From assembly GCA_943788775.1 (NCBI GenBank), contig CALSRO010000004.1, positions 188,001-252,000 of the forward strand: a DNA stretch of 64,000 bases. The letters are read 5' to 3'. The translations under genes were made by a program, and so were the position numbers. The DNA comes from an uncultured Flavobacteriales bacterium (lineage in GTDB: Bacteria; Bacteroidota; Bacteroidia; Flavobacteriales_G; Salibacteraceae). The notes under the pieces were generated by a model, which was given only the letters and a program-made list of their open reading frames with translations, was not told where the DNA came from and made no database searches. Each line of letters starts with the position of its first letter. The stretch's first letter is position 1. Positions 1-9,802 of the stretch are shown here, in pieces.

Positions 1-939
1 GGCAGCTCCTTTTCTCAAATTATCAGATACCACCCACATATTTAAAGCATTTGGTCGAGTGGTATCCCTGCGTATTCTGCCTACAAAAACATCATCCTTT
101 CCTTCCGCATATAAGGGCATAGGGTATGTATTAGTATCTGGCAAATCTTGCAGTTTTACGCCAGGAGTTTCCGCAATCAATTTTCGGATATCCTTGATTT
201 CAAATGGCTTTTTGCATTCCACATTCACGGCTTCGCTATGACCTCCTCTTACGGGTACCCTTACTACCGTGGCAGTGACAAGAATGCTGTCATCTCCTAA
301 AATCTTTTTAGTCTCATCTACCAACTTTTGCTCTTCGGTAGTGTACCCATCTTCTTGAAAATCACCTCCATGAGGTAAGCAGTTCATGTCAATTGGATAC
401 GGATATACCATCTCTACCTTTCGCTTTTCCCGTTCGCCATTCATCTGCTCAATAGCCGCCACTCCAGTACCAGAAACACTTTGATAGGTGGATACAACAA
501 TGCGCTCAATTCCATAATTACGATGAATTGGGAGTAAGGCCAAAACCATTTGTATGGTGCTACAATTTGGGTTTGCGATGATTTTGTCCTCCCTGGTTAA
601 CAGTGCCCCATTGATTTCAGGGACAATCAATTTTTTGTCGGCATCCATTCTCCATGCGGAAGAATTATCAATGACCGTGGTGCCAACTGCTGCGAATTTT
701 GGTGCCCATTCCTTTGATGTAGAACCGCCTGCAGAGAATAAAGCAATATCAGGCTTCAGACTAACGGCCTGCGTCAATCCGATTACCTTGTGTTTCATGC
801 CACCAAAGTCAATCTCTTGACCTACGGACCGTTCAGAGGCCACGCAGTATAATTCCGTAATCGGAAAACTACGCTCTGCCAGCACCTTCAACATCACTCG
901 CCCCACCATGCCAGTGGCGCCTACAACTGCAATTCGCAT
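1..939 (-). CDS. asd: Aspartate-semialdehyde dehydrogenase (3' end cut by window edge)
   Basis: Reduces aspartyl phosphate to aspartate semialdehyde with NADPH, the branch point to lysine/diaminopimelate, threonine and methionine. The reading frame is open from ATG at 939 to the window edge (313 codons), so only about the last 15-20 residues of a usual ~330-residue enzyme are missing. Visible: an N-terminal Rossmann motif GATGMVG (residues 7-13), the NPNCS motif with catalytic Cys126, and the RGGHSE motif with active-site His234. A TAATTTTG -7 box lies 26 bp upstream, back to back with the promoter of the next gene. The assignment rests on unmistakable family motifs along the whole length. 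Confidence 0.95.
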   Translation of the reverse strand, partial: MRIAVVGATGMVGRVMLKVLAERSFPITELYCVASERSVGQEIDFGGMKHKVIGLTQAVSLKPDIALFSAGGSTSKEWAPKFAAVGTTVIDNSSAWRMDADKKLIVPEINGALLTREDKIIANPNCSTIQMVLALLPIHRNYGIERIVVSTYQSVSGTGVAAIEQMNGEREKRKVEMVYPYPIDMNCLPHGGDFQEDGYTTEEQKLVDETKKILGDDSILVTATVVRVPVRGGHSEAVNVECKKPFEIKDIRKLIAETPGVKLQDLPDTNTYPMPLYAEGKDDVFVGRIRRDTTRPNALNMWVVSDNLRKGAA

Positions 940-965
940 GATTTAATGATTCTTTAATTCCAACC

Positions 966-973
966 CAAAATTA
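966..973 (-). promoter_or_regulatory. Candidate -7 box (TAATTTTG) for asd
   Basis: Matches the Bacteroidota TAnnTTTG -7 element exactly and lies 26 bp before the asd ATG. No clear TTG -33 element at the right spacing is seen. Confidence 0.45.
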
Positions 974-980
974 GGATAAT

Positions 981-988
981 TACATTTG
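981..988 (+). promoter_or_regulatory. Candidate -7 box (TACATTTG) for the lamin-tail protein
   Basis: Exact TAnnTTTG match, 26 bp before the TTG start at 1015. It is divergent from, and only 7 bp away from, the asd box, so the two promoters would share one short region. Confidence 0.45.
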
Positions 989-1014
989 TTCGAATCCCAC
1001 TAAACACAAGGGTT

Positions 1015-4000
1015 TTGAGGCAGGTACTATTTGTAATTTTTCTTGTTCCATTGGTTGGTTTCGCCCAAGTGAAAGACAATTTCTCCGATGGAAACTTTAC
1101 CGCAAACCCAGCGTGGATTGGCGATGTTTCGGATTTTGAAGTTGATGCAAACCTGCAGTTACACCTCAATGCTGTGCCCCAAACAGATGAGTCTCACTTG
1201 AGCACGGCCCTTTCAATTCAAGCAATTTCTGAATGGGAATTTTATGTGTCAATGGGCTTCAATCCTTCTGGTAGCAACCTGTTTGACTTTCACTTTATGT
1301 CGGATTCAGCTGATTTGGAATCGGATCACAACGGCTATTTTGTAAGGGTGGGCGGTAGTGATGATGAAGTCAGCTTGTTTCTCAAATCCGGTGCTAGCGA
1401 GACCAAAATCATGGACGGTGCAGATGATCGAGTAAACCTGAGCTCTGTTGATATTTGGATTAAAGTGCTCCGATTCGCAAACGGGGATTGGAAAGTATAT
1501 TCCCAATTAGAAAACGAATCAGAATACATGCTCGAAGGGGAAGTGAATGACTTAACACACACCAACTCCAGTTTTTCTGGTGTGTTATGCGATTATACTT
1601 CTAGTCGTTCTACCTTGTTTTGGTTTGATGACTTCGGATACAATCAGGCCCCTGAGCTTAAAGAGCTGACTGTAGTTGACTCGAATACACTGATTTTAGA
1701 GTTCGATGAAGCACTCTCACCTGCCAGTGCTTCGCAAGTTTCAAATTACAATGTCAACGATGGAATTGGCGCGCCTTCAACTGCCATAGTCTCAACTACC
1801 TCCCCTGAAATTGTTGAGCTAAATTTCACTAATTCATTTGCGCTAGTCAATAGCTACAACTTGACTATAACATCCATTGCTGACACTTTGGGTAATGTAA
1901 ATGCCAGTCAAATAGGTTCCTTTCAATACTTGCAGTTTACCCCTCCCAGTTTTCAAGATATAGTCATTAACGAAATCATGGCAGATCCTTCTCCCTCGGT
2001 TGGTCTGCCCGAGATTGAATTCATAGAAATTTACAATCGCAGCTCATCTTATTTTGACCTTTCACTCGCGAGTTTTGGCGACCCGTCAACTATTGGATCT
2101 GTAACAACATCAGAGATCATTGCTCCATTGGAATACATCATACTCTGCGATGAAGAAGATACGGCAAGTTTTTCATCTTTTGGACGAGTTATTGGTCTGA
2201 CTGCCTTTCCTGGTTTGAATAATGCTGGTGATATTATCTGTCTTTACGTTGATAGCATACTCATTGATAAAATAGCATACTCAAGCACATGGTATGGAGA
2301 TGTTGATAAGGATGATGGCGGATATACCTTGGAACAAATCAACCCAACAAATCTATGCAATGGATTGACAAATTGGGTGGCTAGCGAAAACGCCAATGGC
2401 GGAACCCCAGGCCAAGAAAACTCCGTTTACGACACCACTCCAGACACGGAAAACCCCGAAATAATTGATTACGCGCTAGCGACCAGTTCAACCATCCAAA
2501 TCTCATTTTCCGAGAAAATGGATAGTAGTTCATTAGCCAGTGCTACATATTCAATAGACAATGGATTAACGATTGTTTCAGTATCTATTTCGCCTGAGAC
2601 TTTTGATTCAGTGACTTTGCAACTCTCAGCCCCAGCCGACTCAAGCGTGTTTTACACTGTAAGTATTAGCGCTGGGATCACTGATTGTATCGGCAACCCA
2701 TTGGGTGCTCAAGGCCTCGAGATAGGTGTCGGATCAATTCCGAAGCCATACGATTTGGTAATAACTGAAGTCTATCCAGACCCAGACGAAGCAAGCGCCC
2801 TGCCAGCCGCAGAATTTGTGGAAATCTATAATCGCTCAGATAAGTTGTTGAGATTGGAAGGTCTCTCTATTGCAGATCCCACATCCAGCTCGACCATCTT
2901 CACGATTACCCTACTTCCTGAAGAATACGCTATCATTTGTGATGACGGAAATGCGGCACTATTTGCCGATTATGGCAAGGTGGCAGCGGTTACTTCGATG
3001 CCATCCTTAAATAATGCCAGTGATTCTATTTGGATCATGAATGGATTAAATGCCATAGATGCAGTTTTCTACTCTGATAGTTGGTATGGCGATGAGGCCA
3101 AGGACGATGGAGGATTTACCTTGGAGCGCATTAACCCGAACAACCTCTGTGGGTTAACTGGCAATTGGAGCGCATCAAATGATCCAAAAGGTGGTACACC
3201 AGGAAGTGAAAACTCGGTAGCTGATTTTACTGACCCTGGTTTGCCAAAACTGATTTCTGGTTCATTCGAATCGTTATATCAGGTACGATTCGCTTTTGAC
3301 AGAACCATGAATTCAGAATCACTGGAAAGCGCCATTGTTACTAGTAATGGGTCAGCATTAACCCTAGCTAATGTACCATCCAACTATACCTCTATCACCG
3401 CGGTCAGTGCCGGTTTCGAGAGAGGTGTTTCCTATACTTTCCTCATTGATTCACTTGCTGATTGTGTGGGAAATTCCTTGACAAATGCCTCCATTGAGCT
3501 GTATTTACCAGCCTTGGATGATATCGTAATCAATGAGGTGCTTTTCAATCCTAGGGGATCAGGAACAGACTTTGTGGAATTATTCAACCATAGTGATTTT
3601 GACATCAATCTTGAAGGTTGGAGTCTGGCTTATTATGACACCAAAGACAGTTTACGATTCAACACCATTTCTGAAACTGCTTTGGTTTTGAGAGCTGGGG
3701 AATACATTGCTTTGAATGAAGACAGTGCAGACCTGTTTCAAAACTACCCTCAAAGTGCGCCCGATCGTTATTTTACCATGAACTTACCAACCTATGCGAA
3801 TGACGAAGGTTCGGTCATTTTGTACGACCAACTGGGCGAATTGCTGGAACAGTTTGAATACTCAGAAGATCTCCACTTTGCATTGATTGATGTGACTGAT
3901 GGCGTTTCATTGGAGCGGCTGGATGCTTCTCGATCGGTAGATGATTTAGGGAATTGGCACAGCGCCAGCAGCACAGACAACTATGCCACGCCTGGATATT

Positions 4001-4350
4001 TAAATTCCCAAGACTATCCGATTAGCAAAGCAGAAGAGGAGTTCTACTTGAGTGCCGATTATATCTCTCCAGATAATGACGGATATCAAGATGTAGTGAA
4101 CATCGATTATATTTTGGATGGCCCTGGAAATTTGGCTACCATCAACATATACACCGACAAAGGAGTGCTCATTCGCGAATTAGTAAGCAACTTACCTCTT
4201 GGTAATGCTGGCAGTATAACGTGGGATGGCACCAACGGACTAGGAGAAAAAGCCAGAACCGGAATCCATGTAATTCTCATCGAAACCTTTGACTTAGACG
4301 GGAACCGGTCGCAATATCGCTTACCTATAGTTGTCGCAGCTCGACTTTAG
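1015..4350 (+). CDS. Secreted lamin-tail-domain protein with FlgD-like C-terminus
   Basis: Large (1111 aa) exported protein, presumably cell-surface or periplasmic. It begins with a signal peptide (residues 1-18, ending GFAQ) from a TTG start. Residues ~20-210 look like a concanavalin-type beta-sandwich. Three lamin-tail domains follow, each opening with a variant of IVINEIM and FVEIYN: near residues 315, 581 and 836. Ig-like linkers (a motif like ISFSEKMDSSSL) separate them. The C-terminal ~95 residues (ISPDNDGYQD ... WDGTNGLGEKARTG) resemble the FlgD-Ig or CHU_C type of domain and may serve as a T9SS type B-like signal; that is inference. Similar proteins are common in Flavobacteriia, with no established function (surface binding or nuclease association has been suggested). 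It stands alone between asd and a convergent gene. Confidence 0.8.
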   Translation: MRQVLFVIFLVPLVGFAQVKDNFSDGNFTANPAWIGDVSDFEVDANLQLHLNAVPQTDESHLSTALSIQAISEWEFYVSMGFNPSGSNLFDFHFMSDSADLESDHNGYFVRVGGSDDEVSLFLKSGASETKIMDGADDRVNLSSVDIWIKVLRFANGDWKVYSQLENESEYMLEGEVNDLTHTNSSFSGVLCDYTSSRSTLFWFDDFGYNQAPELKELTVVDSNTLILEFDEALSPASASQVSNYNVNDGIGAPSTAIVSTTSPEIVELNFTNSFALVNSYNLTITSIADTLGNVNASQIGSFQYLQFTPPSFQDIVINEIMADPSPSVGLPEIEFIEIYNRSSSYFDLSLASFGDPSTIGSVTTSEIIAPLEYIILCDEEDTASFSSFGRVIGLTAFPGLNNAGDIICLYVDSILIDKIAYSSTWYGDVDKDDGGYTLEQINPTNLCNGLTNWVASENANGGTPGQENSVYDTTPDTENPEIIDYALATSSTIQISFSEKMDSSSLASATYSIDNGLTIVSVSISPETFDSVTLQLSAPADSSVFYTVSISAGITDCIGNPLGAQGLEIGVGSIPKPYDLVITEVYPDPDEASALPAAEFVEIYNRSDKLLRLEGLSIADPTSSSTIFTITLLPEEYAIICDDGNAALFADYGKVAAVTSMPSLNNASDSIWIMNGLNAIDAVFYSDSWYGDEAKDDGGFTLERINPNNLCGLTGNWSASNDPKGGTPGSENSVADFTDPGLPKLISGSFESLYQVRFAFDRTMNSESLESAIVTSNGSALTLANVPSNYTSITAVSAGFERGVSYTFLIDSLADCVGNSLTNASIELYLPALDDIVINEVLFNPRGSGTDFVELFNHSDFDINLEGWSLAYYDTKDSLRFNTISETALVLRAGEYIALNEDSADLFQNYPQSAPDRYFTMNLPTYANDEGSVILYDQLGELLEQFEYSEDLHFALIDVTDGVSLERLDASRSVDDLGNWHSASSTDNYATPGYLNSQDYPISKAEEEFYLSADYISPDNDGYQDVVNIDYILDGPGNLATINIYTDKGVLIRELVSNLPLGNAGSITWDGTNGLGEKARTGIHVILIETFDLDGNRSQYRLPIVVAARL

Positions 4351-4444
4351 CATCCATTCAAGCAACTCAAATGCCACATATGTTTTGTGTGCTAAGTTAG
4401 TATAACCGCGCACCCATTCTTTGAACTACGCTTCATGTGCATAG

Positions 4445-5947
4445 CTACTTTCTCACAAAATTCAGTTTATCGAAATGGAAATCGCCATTCGGCAAGTCGA
4501 TTGTGAAGGCATTAATTTTATCGAGTTTAACATCAAAACGAATCAAACCATAAGTCAAAAAAGGATCATTATGGTCAAATCGATATACATGATCATCCCA
4601 AGGAGTCAGGTAGCCTGAAAAAAGTTCTTTCGCAGGGTTCAATGACAGAATCAACTTTCCATCTTCAAGCATGACTGTGGCTTCGCCATACATTTCGTCT
4701 TCATATACACCAACATAGTCTTCTTTGGGAAGCATCTTCGGTGATTTCACCTTGCCTTTCAATCGCTCAAGTTTGTCCTTCTCTTGCCTCTCCTTCCCTT
4801 TCTCTTTAAACTCTAAAAACTGTGGCGCCCACTTCTCATAGTCATTACCATTAGCCCAATCCAATGTTGCATACATCATCATTGATGGCACGGAGCTCAT
4901 GTCGTTAGTCAAAATCACCACCGCTAAATCATCCGTTTCGCTCACCGCAACTTTGGTAATATATCCTGGCAATCCACCCCCATGATGAGCAATTTTCTTT
5001 CCATCGTAATCCATTAAAAACCAACCTAGACCATACCCTTTAAAATTGGTGTCGTTTGTTTTGTCAAATTTTCCTGTGCCCAGCGGTGTGTGCAAACTCC
5101 AAATCTTGCGAATGGATGCTTCCGAGAGCAGTGTGTCGCCATTCACTATTCCGCCATCGAGCCAAAAATTCAGCCACTTGACCATGTCAGCAGTGCACGA
5201 ATTTAACGCTGCCGTTGCTCCGCTGTTATTGTAGCTTAGCATGAAAATTTCTTCTCCGTCAATGTTTGGCTTAGCGATGTTTTTGTCCTTTGAAAAAACC
5301 TCAAAATCTGAGGTGGTACGGTTCATTTCTAAAGGCTCAAGAATGCGCGTTTTCACAAAATCGTCCCATGTCGTGCCGCTTGTAACCTCGATTAACTCGC
5401 CCGCAGTCATGAACATCAAGTTTTGATACCCAAAGGATTCTCGGAATCCATGTGTTAACGGTCTTACGCTCAATCTCTCAATCGCTTCTTTGCGAGAATA
5501 GTTGGAGCCATACCATAGCAAATCGCCATCGAATGTGAGCAAACCACTTCGATGACATAGTATGTCCTCCACGGTAATATGCTCAGTCACGTATTCATCT
5601 TGAAGCTTAAACCACGGCAAATGCTTGACCACAGGATCTTTCCAGCCCAGCTTACCCTCTTCCACAAGCATAGCAACAGAGGCTGCAGTGAATGCCTTGG
5701 AAAGACTTGCTATGGCATACATCGTTTCAGCGTCTGGGGCTGACTGATCTTCATTAGATTTTGAGCCGAAACCCTCGCTTAAAATCACCTTTCCATCTTT
5801 GACCACCGCCATCGAAATGGAGGGTAGGTCAAAATCATTCTGTGCTTTTTCAATAAAGGAGACAAACCCAGTAGTATCCAGCTGAGCGTGTGCAAACGCA
5901 GAAAAAAGGAATAAAAATAGCGCGGCAGTAATTTGTCGAAGCATCAT
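4445..5947 (-). CDS. Secreted serine hydrolase, class C beta-lactamase-like, with DUF3471-type tail
   Basis: Member of the beta-lactamase/D-alanyl-D-alanine carboxypeptidase-like family; the natural substrate cannot be told from sequence (esterase or peptidase are possible). From the chosen start (ATG 5947, giving MMLRQIT and a clean signal peptide ending FAHAQ) the SxxK motif is SLSK (81-84), the YxN motif is YQN (174-176) and the third motif is HHGG (321-324). After about residue 400 comes a beta-rich tail typical of DUF3471 domains attached to these enzymes. The frame stays open upstream to 5983, but that extension would spoil the signal peptide; ATG 5944 is an equally good start. It converges with the lamin-tail gene across 94 bp in which no clear terminator was seen. 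Confidence 0.85.
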   Translation of the reverse strand: MMLRQITAALFLFLFSAFAHAQLDTTGFVSFIEKAQNDFDLPSISMAVVKDGKVILSEGFGSKSNEDQSAPDAETMYAIASLSKAFTAASVAMLVEEGKLGWKDPVVKHLPWFKLQDEYVTEHITVEDILCHRSGLLTFDGDLLWYGSNYSRKEAIERLSVRPLTHGFRESFGYQNLMFMTAGELIEVTSGTTWDDFVKTRILEPLEMNRTTSDFEVFSKDKNIAKPNIDGEEIFMLSYNNSGATAALNSCTADMVKWLNFWLDGGIVNGDTLLSEASIRKIWSLHTPLGTGKFDKTNDTNFKGYGLGWFLMDYDGKKIAHHGGGLPGYITKVAVSETDDLAVVILTNDMSSVPSMMMYATLDWANGNDYEKWAPQFLEFKEKGKERQEKDKLERLKGKVKSPKMLPKEDYVGVYEDEMYGEATVMLEDGKLILSLNPAKELFSGYLTPWDDHVYRFDHNDPFLTYGLIRFDVKLDKINAFTIDLPNGDFHFDKLNFVRK

Positions 5948-6008
5948 CCAAAGTTTATTTTGGCTAAAAGTAAGCCACTGCACTAAACTCCGAATCTATT
6001 CGACTGCA

Positions 6009-7754
6009 CTATTGAATGATGAGCTGTTTGAGCATCGATTGTGTGTCGTCCGAATACCTCATGAGGTAAGTTCCTTTAGCAAGGGTTGACACATTTAGCT
6101 CAGTCAGTTTGCCGCTGATTGTTTCGCTCAACACCAACTTTCCATTGGCATTTAAAAGTTCCACTTTAGCGTTTGCTTCTGGAGTGTTTGCCAACTCAAT
6201 CTGTACACCATTCTGAGCGGGATTCGGATAAACAAGGAATGAAGATTCATCAACATCCTCGACTCCTTGTGGAATGGTAATAACGAAAATTGAAACAACG
6301 CCTTCGCATCCATATTCATCAGTAATTGTAAGCGACCAAACACCCGATTTCCATGTGGTCACCTCGGGGTCATCATCTCCATTACTCCATAAATAGGACT
6401 GATAGCCAGGGTCGGCAGTGAGCTTTGTCTTAAAACTGCTGGTATAGCTCTGTGTAATATTTGGCATGGGAGGGTCGTGGAATATTACCTCCAGCGTATC
6501 ACTTGCGAAGCAGCCAATACTATTCGTTACTGTGAGATAATATATCCCATCTTCCATGACAGAAAAACCAGTGGTATCAGAAACGGATGCCCAACCTGGG
6601 CTATCCCAGATATAGTTTATAAAATTTGTACTTGTTCCAAACTCTAGCGTGTCACCTTCGCAACCATGAGCGGGATTGCCCGGGTAAAAATCAATTTCGG
6701 GTAATGGAACCACTTCTAACCAACCAGTGTCTGCCTTTACGCATCCTGTTGCCGTATCTGTCATGGTCACCATCACAAGACCAGTGGTTGTTTTGTTGAT
6801 GATGCTGCTCGTTGATCCATCCATCCAAGAAAACAAGCATGAGCTGCAAATTCCAGCATAGCTCCGAGTCTGACCCTCACAAATGGTGTCATCTGCTATG
6901 GTGCTTATCGGTCCGGGAATTACCGTAATATTCATTTTGGCAGTTGCCCCACATAATGTGCTTGGGTCATACGCTGTAACCACATAAATGCCATTTTGAG
7001 TAGCTGTAATTGTTGCTGTTGAATCCCCTGTGTTCCAAGCAAAGTTGACTCCCGATGAATTGGATGTTGCTGTTACGGTTGTCTGCCCACCCTCACAAAA
7101 CGTGGTGTCGGCAGGAAGCGGGTTAATGGTTGGTTTGTCCGGTCCATAACACCCGTGAATACTGAATGTAACGTCAGGATACTGGACGTTTACGCAGCTA
7201 TTATCGGTGATGTCTGTCCATGAGGTGCACCCTGCATTCCAAGATCCGCCTGGGTTCTCCCATTTCGCTTCTTCACCATAGCCGCTATTCTCTAAATACC
7301 AATACCATACTCCTTGATCGCTGATGTAGTTCTTACGTGCTGAAGCTGCCAACCAATATGATCCCGCTGACAATTGTAATGGGGTGTTCCATACTGCGGT
7401 GATAGCGCCATCGCCATCTTGGTCCAGATTTACTTGAAACACATTAGTGTAAACCGATGAACCTATCGCTCCATTGTTGTTCTCATAGATGGTAATGTTC
7501 ATCCCTGCAGAATCTGGTGATGTCACATTATAGAATCCGTATATTTTAATGGAATCGATATACCAAGTGTCTCCGCTTGGAACATCAAAATCATCTGCAA
7601 TGCGACAGTCATTACCATTAAATAGGTTTTCGAAATCCTGAGCCACTAAACCGTTTGTCGTGGCATTTTGAGTTTGGTCGAACAAGTTGACCTGCGCCTT
7701 CGCTGCGCTTTGGGATAAAAATGAAATTAGAATCAGTAAGTATAGGTGTTTCAT
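6009..7754 (-). CDS. T9SS-exported protein with PKD/Ig-like repeats (paralogue 1)
   Basis: Secreted protein of 581 aa. Start ATG 7754 (MKHLYLL) gives a signal peptide ending AKAQ; a longer frame to 7775 is less likely. Residues ~20-205 form an N-terminal beta-sandwich shared with the neighbour. Several Ig/PKD-like repeats with paired cysteines follow, with DTTFCEGG and DTICEGQ as repeat starts. The last ~75 residues (FLVYPNPAQNG ... YLMRYSD ... KQLIIQ) form a type A T9SS sorting domain, so the protein should cross the outer membrane and be anchored or released there. It is a tandem paralogue of the gene at 7870-9597: both share SYLWSNGDDD and a 20-bp DNA identity. Function is unknown; adhesin or matrix protein is a guess. 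Confidence 0.85.
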   Translation of the reverse strand: MKHLYLLILISFLSQSAAKAQVNLFDQTQNATTNGLVAQDFENLFNGNDCRIADDFDVPSGDTWYIDSIKIYGFYNVTSPDSAGMNITIYENNNGAIGSSVYTNVFQVNLDQDGDGAITAVWNTPLQLSAGSYWLAASARKNYISDQGVWYWYLENSGYGEEAKWENPGGSWNAGCTSWTDITDNSCVNVQYPDVTFSIHGCYGPDKPTINPLPADTTFCEGGQTTVTATSNSSGVNFAWNTGDSTATITATQNGIYVVTAYDPSTLCGATAKMNITVIPGPISTIADDTICEGQTRSYAGICSSCLFSWMDGSTSSIINKTTTGLVMVTMTDTATGCVKADTGWLEVVPLPEIDFYPGNPAHGCEGDTLEFGTSTNFINYIWDSPGWASVSDTTGFSVMEDGIYYLTVTNSIGCFASDTLEVIFHDPPMPNITQSYTSSFKTKLTADPGYQSYLWSNGDDDPEVTTWKSGVWSLTITDEYGCEGVVSIFVITIPQGVEDVDESSFLVYPNPAQNGVQIELANTPEANAKVELLNANGKLVLSETISGKLTELNVSTLAKGTYLMRYSDDTQSMLKQLIIQ

Positions 7755-7771
7755 AAAATTAAGACTATCAC

Positions 7772-7788
7772 ACAACCGAAATGGTTGT
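7772..7788. repeat. Short inverted repeat ACAACC-N5-GGTTGT
   Basis: Six-bp arms around a 5-bp loop, about 18 bp upstream of the ATG at 7754. It could be a leader hairpin or an operator; chance is also possible. Confidence 0.25.
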
Positions 7789-7809
7789 TAGCACGTTTAA
7801 AAGTATCAC

Positions 7810-7846
7810 AAAAAAATGGAGGCTTCCTTTAAGGAGCCTCCATTTC
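7810..7846 (-). terminator. Rho-independent terminator of the T9SS cargo gene at 7870-9597
   Basis: On the minus strand an 8-bp perfect stem (TGGAGGCT with AGCCTCCA, plus strand 7817-7824 and 7835-7842), extendable by A-T pairs, is followed by a run of at least six U. It sits 24 bp after the stop codon at 7870, so the two paralogues are probably separate transcripts. Confidence 0.85.
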
Positions 7847-7869
7847 TATGCTTGAGCATAGGGTCTAGT

Positions 7870-9597
7870 TTAGTGTCTTAAGATTTGAACAGACTCCATT
7901 CCTGACTCCGAGCGAACATTCAATAGATAAAATCCACTAGGTATATTACTTAAGTCAAGTTGTTCGGTATTACTTAGAGCTGTTTGAGTCAGTACGATGC
8001 GGCCCGTAGCATCCACCAATTCTAATTGTCTTGCTGATTGTGAACTTTCAGTCCATTGAACATTTAGGAATGCATCCGTTGGATTTGGGAAGACTTTCAA
8101 TCCATCATTGTTAGCCTCCTCAATTCCCGAAGGAATAACTGTGACAAAAATGGTCGTCACTCCCTCACAACCGAACGAATCGGTTACAGTAACTGAATAC
8201 TGACCATCTGAACTTACTGTTGTCTCGGAGTCATCGTCCCCATTACTCCATAAATAGGATTCAAAACCTTCACCTGCCTTCAATTTAGTGTTAAACGAAC
8301 CTGTAATGCTCGTGCTGATTGTAGTAGTGGGCAAAGCTTTCACCTCCACCGAAACTGAATCAAAAGCCTCGCAACCAAGCGCAGTGGTAACGGTGACGTA
8401 GTAATCTCCAGCATTTAGAACAATAATGGCATTACTATCTGAACCTATAGACCATTGGTATGTGTCGTAGGCATTGACTACGCTTATGACCCCTGTATCT
8501 CCATCACAAATATAGAATCCAGAGTCTGGACTCATTGTTGGCGGAGTGGCAACTTCAGCCTCTAACCATGCACTATCCAATTGACTGAAGCAACCTGTTG
8601 AAGCATCTACAACCTGAATAGTATGCCAACCACCTTGGCTAGTATTATAAAAGGGGGTTATCGCTGTATCGCCATCCCAAACATATTGACACAAACCCGT
8701 GCAAGCGGAGCCACTGGCGTCAAAAAAACCAAGGTCGCCCTCACAAACCGTGTCATTTTCAACATCAGCTAGTTCGGGGTTTTCATTTACCAAAATAGAT
8801 GACCTGAACAGCGATGCGCAGTTCGTTGTAGTATTTGTGACGGTAATCGTGTACTCCATAGTGGAATCCACCGTTACTGAATTTCCTGTTTCTCCCGAGC
8901 TCCATTGATAAGAAACATTGGAGGTATTGGGATTCAAGTTAATCGTCACGGAGTTGCCCTCACAGATCGCAGTATCTTCTATAAAACCAGTCAATTGTGG
9001 CGGGTTAATACATCCATAAAGCTGAAAGTTCGCGCTGGAATCTGTAATTGATGATATGCATGTGAATAGCGGCTGCCAAGAGGTACAGACCGCATAGCCG
9101 CCCCCGGGATTATACCAATGCATTGGATTTACTGTTTCTAAGGCGTTAATCCTTGCCCAATACCAAGGGAACGTGCTGGTGTCAATTTTTACCGATAACC
9201 AATATGTGCCTGCTTCCAAAAAAATCGGGTCATCTTCAAAAAATGGCTCTAGATCCCCATCGTCATTATAATCTCCATCTTGAACCCTTCGCGTTTCTAC
9301 AACAGCATCTGGCTCGCCATTGTCATCAGAATAAATCGTTACAACGGTTGGGGTATTTGTATCTGGAGTCGCGTTATAAAACCCTTGAGCACGTACAGAA
9401 TCTATCCGCCACACTTGACCACTCGGAATGGTAAAGTCATCGGCACCTTCCGTATTAAACTGAGCACTTGTTGCAGTGGTGTGTTCGCGGCAAAGAATAC
9501 CACCTGTAGTGACGCTATCTGTTTGATCATAGAGCAATACCTGCGCATCCGCAGCGAAAAACGAAAACAAAGAAATAAAGAGTACTAGTTTTTTCAT
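7870..9597 (-). CDS. T9SS-exported protein with PKD/Ig-like repeats (paralogue 2)
   Basis: 575-aa secreted protein with signal peptide (MKKLVLF ... ADAQ), the same N-terminal beta-sandwich as its downstream paralogue (both have AxFTIPSG/DFDVPSG and a YWLxxS segment), then Ig/PKD-like repeats marked by DTAICEGN, DTVCEGD and ICDGDTG. A C-terminal type A T9SS sorting domain follows (KVFPNPTDAFLNV ... GFYLLNVRSE). Paired cysteines in the repeats suggest disulfides after export. It has its own -7 box (TAAATTTG, 33 bp upstream) and its own terminator. The binding partner or activity cannot be told. Confidence 0.85.
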   Translation of the reverse strand: MKKLVLFISLFSFFAADAQVLLYDQTDSVTTGGILCREHTTATSAQFNTEGADDFTIPSGQVWRIDSVRAQGFYNATPDTNTPTVVTIYSDDNGEPDAVVETRRVQDGDYNDDGDLEPFFEDDPIFLEAGTYWLSVKIDTSTFPWYWARINALETVNPMHWYNPGGGYAVCTSWQPLFTCISSITDSSANFQLYGCINPPQLTGFIEDTAICEGNSVTINLNPNTSNVSYQWSSGETGNSVTVDSTMEYTITVTNTTTNCASLFRSSILVNENPELADVENDTVCEGDLGFFDASGSACTGLCQYVWDGDTAITPFYNTSQGGWHTIQVVDASTGCFSQLDSAWLEAEVATPPTMSPDSGFYICDGDTGVISVVNAYDTYQWSIGSDSNAIIVLNAGDYYVTVTTALGCEAFDSVSVEVKALPTTTISTSITGSFNTKLKAGEGFESYLWSNGDDDSETTVSSDGQYSVTVTDSFGCEGVTTIFVTVIPSGIEEANNDGLKVFPNPTDAFLNVQWTESSQSARQLELVDATGRIVLTQTALSNTEQLDLSNIPSGFYLLNVRSESGMESVQILRH

Positions 9598-9630
9598 AGC
9601 ATGATGTATTTAGTTAATCGGAGATACGAT

Positions 9631-9638
9631 CAAATTTA
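9631..9638 (-). promoter_or_regulatory. Candidate -7 box (TAAATTTG) for the T9SS cargo gene
   Basis: Exact TAnnTTTG match 33 bp upstream of ATG 9597. The surrounding 9598-9793 stretch is AT-rich and otherwise featureless; it separates two divergent genes. Confidence 0.45.
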
Positions 9639-9802
9639 TCGATAAATGTAATACATGACATGGATGCCAGCATTTGTGTTTTTTCTAACGTTTTTGTCTA
9701 TAGCACATGAAACAACTTATTGCTATTAATTGCTAACGAATTGAATCAAATGAATAAAAATCAATTTTCAAATTTATCTTCGCCCGACTTGAATTGCCCC
9801 TG

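Noticed and set aside
9153-9588. Two overlapping plus-strand frames of 93 and 102 codons
   Set aside because: Antisense to the N-terminal domain of the T9SS cargo gene, with no promoter or recognised motif.
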